Source of the DNA: Stieleria varia
Lineage (GTDB): Bacteria > Planctomycetota > Planctomycetia > Pirellulales > Pirellulaceae
NCBI RefSeq assembly: GCF_038443385.1
Contig: NZ_CP151726.1
Span: forward strand, 5,580,001-5,644,000
Direction: 5' to 3'
Length of the DNA: 64,000 nt
The position numbers and the translations under genes are program-made. Shown in pieces: positions 36,829 through 44,028 of the stretch (position 1 is the stretch's first letter; each line of letters opens with the position of its first letter). A model generated the notes under the pieces. The model was not told the origin of the DNA. It did not search any database and saw nothing but the letters and a program-made list of their open reading frames with translations.

Positions 36829-37974
36829 TCAATGTTCTCGGCGAAACTGTCCCGGCGGGACTTTCATCGCGCGTCGAAACGCGACGCTCATGTATTCTTC
36901 GTTTTGATATCCGGTTCGCTTTGCGATTTGGCCGATGGTCAAATCCGTCTCGATCAACAACTGACGAATCCGATCCACGCGACGCCGCGTGATCTCCTGA
37001 TGAGGTGTTCTGCCAATGATTTCTTGAAAGCGTTTTTCCAACACCCGACGAGAAAGTGGCACATGTTGCAAGATATCATTCACATTGATGCCTTCACACG
37101 CGTGATCGCGAATGAAGCGCATCGCGTTTGCAATATCGGTGTCTTCGATCGCCAGAACATCCGTCGACTGACGCGTTGCGATCCCGATCGGTTCAAACAA
37201 ATGTGGCTCACCCGGAACGGTCTGACCACCCATCATGGCGTCCAACAACCGAGCAGCTTCACGGCCGGTCTGATGGGCCGCGGGGATGACACTGGACAGC
37301 GGCGGAGTGCACAAGTCACAGAGCAGTTCGTCGTTGTCGACCCCGAGCAGTGCGAGTTCCTCCGGCACACGAATCTTTTGCTCCCGGCAAATGTCCAAGA
37401 TCTGCTGTGCCTTGATGTCGTAACAAGCAAACACCGCAACGGGGCGCGGCAGGCTTGCGATCCAACGCGTCATGCGTTCTCGTTCGCGATTGATCGAGTA
37501 TCCTTTGGCATAGCGACTGCGTGAGTGAAAAACATCGCAGCGATGACCCGCGTTTTCGACGGCCTCCTGAAAGGCTTGCTCTCGCCAGTTGGACCAGTTG
37601 AACTCGGGTTCACCGCAGAAGGCGAAGTTTTCGAACCCTCGTTCGCGCAAGTGTTCAAAGGCGATCCGCGCGATCGATCCGTCATCGGTTTCGACCCAAG
37701 GAATATCGGGCACATGACGAGCGGCGCTGACATCGACGACAGGCATCTTGAGCTTCTCCACCACCCTGGCGATCGCTTCGGTCTCAATCCGAGCGATCAA
37801 TCCGTCGCCCCGCCACTGCCGCAGCCAGTCGGGCGGCGTTGCACCGCGATGTTGCTCTGGCAAGTAAACCGACCATGACTGATTGGATCGAATGTACGAA
37901 ACGATTCCGCTCAGCAGATTGCGGGCGTAAGCGTTCGACGTTTCGATCAGCAGGGCAACGGATCGTTGTTTCAT
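36829..37974 (-). CDS. XylR-like AraC-family regulator with sugar-binding domain
   Basis: A 381-aa transcription factor. An N-terminal LacI/periplasmic-binding-type ligand domain (about 1-275: SVALLIETSNAYARNLLSGI.., AVFACYDIKAQQIL, LALLGVDNDELLCDL) is joined to a C-terminal AraC-type double helix-turn-helix (about 285-381: IGQIAKRTGYQNEEYMSVAFRRAMKVPPGQFRR). This is the architecture of XylR-type pentose regulators. ATG 37974 starts directly at the ligand domain; the longer frame to 38172 would cross the divergent promoter and is rejected. It is transcribed away from a Gfo/Idh/MocA oxidoreductase 139 bases away and probably controls it. The inducer is not evident, but sugar use is likely. Confidence 0.9.
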   Translation of the reverse strand: MKQRSVALLIETSNAYARNLLSGIVSYIRSNQSWSVYLPEQHRGATPPDWLRQWRGDGLIARIETEAIARVVEKLKMPVVDVSAARHVPDIPWVETDDGSIARIAFEHLRERGFENFAFCGEPEFNWSNWREQAFQEAVENAGHRCDVFHSRSRYAKGYSINRERERMTRWIASLPRPVAVFACYDIKAQQILDICREQKIRVPEELALLGVDNDELLCDLCTPPLSSVIPAAHQTGREAARLLDAMMGGQTVPGEPHLFEPIGIATRQSTDVLAIEDTDIANAMRFIRDHACEGINVNDILQHVPLSRRVLEKRFQEIIGRTPHQEITRRRVDRIRQLLIETDLTIGQIAKRTGYQNEEYMSVAFRRAMKVPPGQFRREH

Positions 37975-38113
37975 CAAGGAATCCGCATTGAGGTGGGTGA
38001 AACAGGAGCGGTGAAAACACACAGCAATCATACGCTTTTTCACATTGTAGGTCACTCCGAATCGCTTATGTTTGTCAAATCTCAACAACCAAACAGTAAA
38101 CCGAGTGAAGAGA
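37975..38113. promoter_or_regulatory. divergent promoter region (AraC/XylR-like regulator and oxidoreductase)
   Basis: This 139-base gap lies between back-to-back genes, so both promoters and the binding site of the regulator should be here. I do not see a clear pair of direct repeats of AraC-operator type, nor a defensible -35/-10 box. Confidence 0.5.
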
Positions 38114-39229
38114 ATGAGCGATCGAAAAGTCAGAATGGCGATGGTGGGTTTGGGCTTCGGATCGGAGTTCATTGCGATCTATCAGGCGCACCCCAATGCG
38201 GAGGTGGTGGCCGTTTGTCGTCGCAACGAGTCCGAACTGAACAAGACGGCGGATCAGTTTGGGATTGAAACGCGGTACCAGGAGTTTGATGACGTCTTGG
38301 CGGACCCCAACGTCGAGTGTGTACACATCAACAGCCCGATCGGTGACCATGCGTGGATGTCATTGAAGGCGCTCGATGCTGGAAAGCATGTGATGTGTAC
38401 GGTACCGATGGCGACCACGATCGATGAGTGCCGTCAGATCGTTGCCAAAGTGCGCCAGACCGGTCTGAAATACATGATGGCGGAGACCGTGGTCTACAGC
38501 CGGGAGTTTTTGTACATCAAAGATCTGTATGAGCGTGGTGAACTGGGTGACATTCAGCATTTGGCGGCATCGCACCCACAAGACATGGACGGCTGGCCCA
38601 GCTACTGGGAGTCAATGATTCCGATGCACTATGCGACGCACGTTGTCAGTCCTTGCCTGGGTCTTACGAATGCACTTGCCGAATCGGTCAGCTGTTTCGG
38701 TTCGGGGCGTGTGCGTGAAGAGATCGCAAAAAAATCGGGCTGCCCGTTTGCTGTGGAGAGTTGCCACATCAAGCTTCGGGACAGCGACATCACGGCCCAT
38801 ATTTGGCGATTCTTGTTCGACGTCGCACGCCAGTACCGTGAAAGTTTCGACGTCTACGGAACCAAGAAGAGTTTTGAGTGGACGCTCGTCGAGAATGAAC
38901 CTCACGTGCTGCACACTGCAAAGAAGCCTGAGCACGAAATTCCGGAGAAGATCGAGATCCCGGACTTCGCGTACTTGTTACCCGAGCCGATCCAACGCTT
39001 CACGTTGCCGGCGGAGATCCATGACGCGGAGCATCTGTCGTTCTTGCAAGGCGGCGGCCACGGCGGTTCGCATCCTCACTTGGTACACGAGTTCGTCTCG
39101 GCGATCTTGGAGGACCGAGATCCCTGGCCCAATGCGGAGACGAGTGCCAACTGGACGTGCACCGGAATCTGTGCGCACGAATCCGCCATGAAAGGCGGTG
39201 AATTGGTTCGGCTCCCCGATTTCAGTTGA
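38114..39229 (+). CDS. Gfo/Idh/MocA family oxidoreductase
   Basis: A 371-aa NAD(P)-dependent oxidoreductase of the family that includes inositol dehydrogenase and glucose-fructose oxidoreductase; typical substrates are sugars, sugar acids or cyclitols. The N-terminal Rossmann fold has MAMVGLGFGSEF at about 9-20, and the family's EKP-like position reads CTVPMATT (about 103-110), so the catalytic Lys-Pro of many members is replaced by Val-Pro. A conserved HxxH-like region occurs in MHYATHV and GGGHGGSHPHLVHEF. ATG 38114 is preferred to TTG 38072. It is divergent from the XylR-like regulator. The 3' flank holds two palindromes. Confidence 0.88.
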   Translation: MSDRKVRMAMVGLGFGSEFIAIYQAHPNAEVVAVCRRNESELNKTADQFGIETRYQEFDDVLADPNVECVHINSPIGDHAWMSLKALDAGKHVMCTVPMATTIDECRQIVAKVRQTGLKYMMAETVVYSREFLYIKDLYERGELGDIQHLAASHPQDMDGWPSYWESMIPMHYATHVVSPCLGLTNALAESVSCFGSGRVREEIAKKSGCPFAVESCHIKLRDSDITAHIWRFLFDVARQYRESFDVYGTKKSFEWTLVENEPHVLHTAKKPEHEIPEKIEIPDFAYLLPEPIQRFTLPAEIHDAEHLSFLQGGGHGGSHPHLVHEFVSAILEDRDPWPNAETSANWTCTGICAHESAMKGGELVRLPDFS

Positions 39230-39280
39230 TCGCTGGGTTGCGACGCGAGAGCCAGCCGGGCCTATCGTATTGCCCGGTGC

Positions 39281-39338
39281 ACGTAGTCGCGTCTCTCCGA
39301 GACGCGAAACTTCGAGCCTCGGAGAGGCTCGACTACGT
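39281..39338. repeat. 21-base-arm imperfect hairpin
   Basis: ACGTAGTCGCGTCTCTCCGA.. (39281-39301) pairs with 39318-39338 at 19 of 21 positions, around a 16-base loop. It lies between the oxidoreductase gene and a MITE. It could act as a bidirectional terminator for the convergent genes at 38114-39229 and 39502-41517. Confidence 0.7.
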
Positions 39339-39352
39339 GAAGAAATCACAGA

Positions 39353-39500
39353 CTAGTGCATCGTCCAGTCTTAGAACGTGGGTTCGGTAGATGAGCCGTT
39401 TTGGCGTTAGCCACGGTTTTCGTGCCACAACCGTGGCTAACGCCAAAACGGCTAACCCCAAAACGGCTAACCCCAAAATCAAGACCGGACGATGCACTAG
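39353..39500. mobile_element. CTAG-flanked palindromic MITE, copy 1
   Basis: Terminal inverted repeats TGCATCGTCCAGTCTT and AAGACCGGACGATGCA are bordered by CTAG on both sides (39353-39356 and 39497-39500). The interior contains a long perfect stem, AGCCGTTTTGGCGTTAGCC.. and its complement. There is no coding capacity. This copy is inverted relative to copies 2 and 3 and has a short internal duplication (CCCCAAAACGGCTAA). It ends one base from the stop codon of the sialate O-acetylesterase-like gene. Confidence 0.88.
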
Positions 39501-39501
39501 G

Positions 39502-41517
39502 TCACTGGGTATCCAAATTGGCGTGATACACTTCGACCTCCGAGGTGAATGCAAAGTTCTGTGAGAAGTCGCCGGACTTTTTGTCGTGATGATCGATGTA
39601 CGTCAATCGGACAAACTGCGCTTCTTGGTCTTCGAACAAGAACGACTTGCGTTGCTCTTTACCGAAGTCGAACGCATGACGTCCGACCGGGGCGTAGTTC
39701 TTTCCGTCGGTGCTGACCGAGACTTCGATGGTCTTGGTGGAACCGATAGCGGGCTGACAGACGACGACCGCGTTGATCGGCACTGATTTTTCCAGATCGA
39801 TCGTGACCGTCTTGGGGAAACGAGCGTCAGCGCCCGTGGCGAAGCATTGCGGAGTGTTGTTACCGATGTTTCCGTCGGTCAGTCCGGTGTTCCAGCCGTA
39901 CGTGTTGGAGTCACTGGATTGCCACTTGCAACCACGCGCGACGTTCTTTCCCAAGTCGGCGTTGTCGGGCCAATGCGTGTGGAAAGCGGACGCGGGCAAT
40001 CCGTCGGTTTCGATCAAGTTTGGCATGGCGGTCTTGTTCCAACCGAACCTGACTTGACGTGGTTTAGCGACCGCGTCGCTGCGCAGGACAACGGTCTTGC
40101 CGTCGATCGTGGCACTGGCATCATGAAATTTGCCATCGACACCGGCCAATTGAAAATGCGTCAGCGGTTTGCCGTCGCGTGATTTCAATCCGGCCTCGGC
40201 ATGTGAAAACGTCACGTGGACGGTATCGCCATCGATACGATGGCTTTCATAGCGAGGGCCGCTGGGGTCAATGTCGGACTTGCCATATTGTTTGGCCAAG
40301 GCCCACAGGGACAACCGACGTGCGACCTCCATTTTTTTGGCCGGATGAATATCACCGACTTCGCCGATATCCGTGATCACCGCCATGCCCGTATGGGGTA
40401 TCTCCAGGCAAGCCTCTTGTGCTTCCCAAAACCGCGGCAGGATCTCTGTGTCTTCGTCGCCATATTGATAAGGAGCGATTTGAACGAAGTAGAACGGCAG
40501 TTCGGGATCACGAAAGACTCGTCGCCAGGACGCCAAGAGAGCTTTGGTCTTTTCCGTGTAAAGCAATCCCTCCGCGTGATTGGATTCGCCCTGATACCAG
40601 ATCGCTCCGCGAATGGCATAAGGAACCAACGGATGAATCATGGCGTTGTAGAGCGAAGTAGGAGTGCCGGAACCGGAACGCATTGTTGGGGGTTGCGGAG
40701 GCAAGGGAGGAACAGCGGTGCCTTCTGAGATCGCCTTGGATGCGTTGGACGCCCAGCTCGCGACGGACTGCATGTGCTGAGTATGTGCGTGTTGGTATTC
40801 GGCCGTACCAGGTGACTCGTTGTTCACTTTTTGTGCGAGGTCTTGCAACGCCTCGACTTCGGTGAAACCTTGGCGGTCGGTCCACGGTTCGATGCGAGTT
40901 CCACCCCAAGCACTTTGAATGATCCCGACCGGGACACCGAGTTCCTGGTGCAGTTTCAAACCAAAATAGTATCCAACGGCAGAGAACGAAGCGACGGAAT
41001 CGGGCGTCGCAGCGGACCAGGTTCCGGTGAACGTATCCATCGGCTGCATGGCGTGTGCTTTGGTGACCTCCAGTAAACGTAATTGGGGGAAGTCGGCTTT
41101 GGGGATATCTGCTTGAGAATCCGCTTTGCTGCGCATCTCCCATTCCATGTTGGACTGTCCCGACGCCAACCAGACTTCGCCGACCAAGACGTCGGTGCGT
41201 TTGATCGCCTGTTTCGAACCTGCCGCGGAAACCTGCAATTCTTGCGGGTTCGATTCCGCATCCATGGGATCCAGCATCACCATCCATCGCCCGTCCGAAC
41301 CGGTGGTGACCGTTTTTTGCTGATCCCCAAACCGAACGGTGATCTCGTCGCCCTGGCTGGCTCGTCCCCATACGGGTAGCTCGCGATCTCGCTGCAGAAC
41401 CATGGAATCGGAAAAGACATGCGCCAGGGAGAGTTCGTCCGCCCGCGTGGCCGAACCACCCATGCAAAAAAGGCCCGCCAGCAGAGGCAACCATACGACA
41501 GCAACGTTCGTCTTCAT
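39502..41517 (-). CDS. sialate O-acetylesterase-like enzyme with C-terminal F5/8-type (CBM-like) domain
   Basis: A 671-aa secreted esterase of the SASA/DUF303 family, which removes O-acetyl groups from sialic acids or acetylated plant or algal glycans. The signal peptide is at 1-26. The catalytic Ser122 is in GQSNME, and the Asp389/His391 pair in GDIHPAKK. The core runs to about 520. A C-terminal beta-sandwich domain (about 540-671, TVTIDLEKSVPINAVVV .. VRLTYID) resembles F5/8-type C or CBM32 modules and may bind carbohydrate. ATG 41517 directly precedes the signal peptide. The stop is followed after one base by MITE copy 1. Position near a sugar regulator and a sugar dehydrogenase supports a role in glycan degradation. 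Confidence 0.92.
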   Translation of the reverse strand: MKTNVAVVWLPLLAGLFCMGGSATRADELSLAHVFSDSMVLQRDRELPVWGRASQGDEITVRFGDQQKTVTTGSDGRWMVMLDPMDAESNPQELQVSAAGSKQAIKRTDVLVGEVWLASGQSNMEWEMRSKADSQADIPKADFPQLRLLEVTKAHAMQPMDTFTGTWSAATPDSVASFSAVGYYFGLKLHQELGVPVGIIQSAWGGTRIEPWTDRQGFTEVEALQDLAQKVNNESPGTAEYQHAHTQHMQSVASWASNASKAISEGTAVPPLPPQPPTMRSGSGTPTSLYNAMIHPLVPYAIRGAIWYQGESNHAEGLLYTEKTKALLASWRRVFRDPELPFYFVQIAPYQYGDEDTEILPRFWEAQEACLEIPHTGMAVITDIGEVGDIHPAKKMEVARRLSLWALAKQYGKSDIDPSGPRYESHRIDGDTVHVTFSHAEAGLKSRDGKPLTHFQLAGVDGKFHDASATIDGKTVVLRSDAVAKPRQVRFGWNKTAMPNLIETDGLPASAFHTHWPDNADLGKNVARGCKWQSSDSNTYGWNTGLTDGNIGNNTPQCFATGADARFPKTVTIDLEKSVPINAVVVCQPAIGSTKTIEVSVSTDGKNYAPVGRHAFDFGKEQRKSFLFEDQEAQFVRLTYIDHHDKKSGDFSQNFAFTSEVEVYHANLDTQ

Positions 41518-41616
41518 CTACATCAACTCCGTAGAAAGTTATTGGGGAAGTCGTCATGATAGCGGTTTGGCGGAACAAAGATGATGTGAGCGACGCGGAT
41601 CTCTCTGTGAGTTTTG

Positions 41617-42492
41617 ATGACGAATTCTTCCATCGTGCGACGAACGGACTTGGCCCCCTCTCGGGCTTACGCGGTTTTGCAGGAAACCGAACCGAGTGGT
41701 GCCGGCCCGATGGCGACGACGACGGTCTTTTTAACGGCGAGTGAGTGCCCGATCGGATGTGCGATGTGTGATCTTTGGCAAAACACGTTGCCGCATCCCA
41801 CCCCACGATCCGCCATTCCCACCCAGATCGATGGTGCGTTGGAGGGGATACCCAAGACGCCGTGGATCAAGCTCTACAACAGCGGAAACTTTTTCGATGT
41901 CCGCAGCATCCCGCTGGCGGATTATGCGGCGATTGCTGAGTGTTGCAGCGACCATCAGCGAGTCGTGGTGGAAAACCACCCTCGGATCGGTCGATCGCAT
42001 GTCGCTGCTTTCCAGGAACGACTCAATGGCCAGCTTGAGATCGCGATCGGTCTGGAAACCGTCCAGCCTCGTTGGCTTGATCGCATGAAAAAGCAGATGT
42101 CGCGCGATGACTTTGATGCCTACGCGAGTTGGTTGCGATCCATCGACGTGGACGTTCGTGTCTTCTTGATCGTGGGAGTGCCCGGTCAATCGGTTTGCGA
42201 ATCATTGCGTTGGAGTGAGCTGTCGGTTCGGCACGCGGCCGCGTGCGGTGCCCGACATGTGAGCCTGATTCCTGCAAGATCCGGTCACGGGTGGAATGGC
42301 ACGGCAGACCAACTACCGAAGATTTCTGCTCATGACTTGGCTGGTCTGCAAGCAAGATCCATCGATCGCTTGCGGGCGCAATGCTGTGTGACTGTCGACA
42401 CGTGGGACATCATCGAGAATGAACAGAACACCGAGTCTTTGTCAGCGATTCGGATTCAAAACGTGACTCAAGAAGCGAACTGGGACGGATGA
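41617..42492 (+). CDS. radical SAM protein (Elp3/MiaB-type fold), function unknown
   Basis: A 291-aa protein with the radical SAM iron-sulfur motif C-x3-C-x2-C at Cys44, Cys48 and Cys51 (ECPIGCAMCDLW), a following LYNSGNFFD strand, IAIGLETVQPRWLDRM and VFLIVGVPGQS. This is the layout of small Elp3/MiaB-like radical SAM enzymes. No SPASM or B12-binding domain is present. ATG 41617 is used; TTG 41614 precedes it and a stop lies at 41608. Its stop overlaps the ATG of a flavin oxidoreductase gene by four bases (ATGA), so the two proteins are probably made together and act on the same substrate. Neither partner reveals what the substrate is. Confidence 0.87.
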   Translation: MTNSSIVRRTDLAPSRAYAVLQETEPSGAGPMATTTVFLTASECPIGCAMCDLWQNTLPHPTPRSAIPTQIDGALEGIPKTPWIKLYNSGNFFDVRSIPLADYAAIAECCSDHQRVVVENHPRIGRSHVAAFQERLNGQLEIAIGLETVQPRWLDRMKKQMSRDDFDAYASWLRSIDVDVRVFLIVGVPGQSVCESLRWSELSVRHAAACGARHVSLIPARSGHGWNGTADQLPKISAHDLAGLQARSIDRLRAQCCVTVDTWDIIENEQNTESLSAIRIQNVTQEANWDG

Positions 42493-43922
42493 AGCGATTC
42501 GATGTGATCGTGATCGGGACTGGATTTGCCGGCTCCATCTTGGCTTGGGTTCTGGCGAAGTCAGGACGCAAGGTTGCTTTGATCGATACGGTCAACCATC
42601 CACGTTTTGCGATCGGTGAATCAAGCACCCCGTTGGCGGACAAGTTGTTGCGTCGTCTGGGGGAAACCTATCAGTTGCAGCCGTTGATCGACCTGTCGAC
42701 GTACGGGCAATGGCAAGCCAGCTATCCGGAGTTGCCTTGTGGCAGAAAACGTGGCTTTGCGTATTACTGCCACCATCGAGGAGAGCGTTTTTCAGATCCG
42801 GTACCGCGGTCACGGAGTATGTTGGTGGCTGCAAGCGCGAGCAATGACGCGGCCGATACCCACTGGTACCGACCGGGCATGGACCATTTTCTGTTCCAGA
42901 GAGCGACGGATGAGGGGGCGACAGCGTTTGTCCCCCATCATGTGACGCAGATTGAACCAGCGGATCGTTGGGGGGATTGGAATCAAGTTCACTTGGATGA
43001 CGGACAAGTGCTGTCTGGTCGGTTCGTCGTCGATGCGACGGGACGATCCAGCGTGATGCATCGATTGCTTGGGACCGCGGACTTGACCGCGACCCTGCGT
43101 ACCAAAACGTATTGCAGCTATGCCCACTTTCGCAATGTCGGTTCATTCGTTGACGTCTTGACGCCTCAGCAGACGGCCGGTGATCCGTTCCACGGAGATG
43201 ATTCGGCGCAACATCATCTCGTCGACGGTGGTTGGATTTGGATGTTGCGATTCAATCATGACATCACAAGTGTCGGATTCGTTTCGACCGAAGCCAGCGC
43301 CGGCGGTTTGCTTGAGAGGATCGTTGCCAGCTATCCCAGTTTGGCCGACGTGATGCGAGGGAGCGAACGTGTGGAGCCTGCAATCGGCACGAGTGACTTG
43401 TCTCACATCCAGCGGTTTGTCGATCCAGGCCAGCAAGCAACTTGTTGGATGTTGCCGACCGCGATTGCGACGGTGGACCCGTTGCACAGCACCGGGATCG
43501 CGCATGCGTTGGCCGGCGTCACACGGATTGCCGAAGCGATTCTGGGGGTGCGAGATGATGGGTTTGCCCAACGGTACCGCGGGGACGTGCTGGCGGAAGT
43601 TCGTTTTCTGGACAGAGTGATCTCAACGGCATACAGAACGATGCCGGATTTTCAGGCGTTCTCGTTTGCCTGCATGATCTACTTCGCGGGGGCGATTGGC
43701 AGCGAAGAAAGGTTGGACGCGGGAGAAACAATCCGTCGGTTGTGGAGCGCAGACTCGGGTGCATTTGTCAGGACGGCTTTGCTCTGCTGTCATCGGCTGG
43801 AGTCACCTGGGGGACGAGAATCTGGCATGGACTGGATTCGCGACAAAATGCGGCCCTTCAACACGGCGGGCCTTTTCCAGCGGGATTGCGAAGCCCGCTA
43901 TGCTTACACGGCAACAAAGTGA
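42489..43922 (+). CDS. FAD-dependent oxidoreductase, halogenase/geranylgeranyl-reductase-like
   Basis: A 477-aa flavoprotein with the FAD-binding GxGxxG at residues 10-15 (IGTGFAGSILAW), FAIGESSTP near 45-53, VVDATGRSS near 180 and a second dinucleotide motif near DPLHSTGIAHAL. These features are shared by flavin-dependent halogenases and geranylgeranyl reductases. The halogenase signature GWxWxIP is only partly matched (GGWIWMLRF), so halogenation is not supported directly. The gene overlaps the radical SAM gene by four bases, and together they could form a two-step tailoring unit. It ends about 100 bases before a kinase gene. The substrate is unknown. Confidence 0.83.
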   Translation: MKRFDVIVIGTGFAGSILAWVLAKSGRKVALIDTVNHPRFAIGESSTPLADKLLRRLGETYQLQPLIDLSTYGQWQASYPELPCGRKRGFAYYCHHRGERFSDPVPRSRSMLVAASASNDAADTHWYRPGMDHFLFQRATDEGATAFVPHHVTQIEPADRWGDWNQVHLDDGQVLSGRFVVDATGRSSVMHRLLGTADLTATLRTKTYCSYAHFRNVGSFVDVLTPQQTAGDPFHGDDSAQHHLVDGGWIWMLRFNHDITSVGFVSTEASAGGLLERIVASYPSLADVMRGSERVEPAIGTSDLSHIQRFVDPGQQATCWMLPTAIATVDPLHSTGIAHALAGVTRIAEAILGVRDDGFAQRYRGDVLAEVRFLDRVISTAYRTMPDFQAFSFACMIYFAGAIGSEERLDAGETIRRLWSADSGAFVRTALLCCHRLESPGGRESGMDWIRDKMRPFNTAGLFQRDCEARYAYTATK

Positions 43923-44028
43923 CCCTAAAACCGTTGCAACCGCTGCCACACTTCGACTTTCGTTGACCAAAAAACCTGACGAAAGTAGAATAGAGACGCG
44001 GATTCTTATCTCATCCAGTGCCGCTGCA

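Noticed and set aside
40508-41806. 432-codon frame overlapping the esterase gene
   Set aside because: Same strand, different frame; the esterase frame holds the signal peptide and GQSNME motif, and this one has neither.
42489-43922. Firm call as a tryptophan halogenase
   Set aside because: The GWxWxIP signature is only partly matched and no halogenase lysine could be placed confidently.
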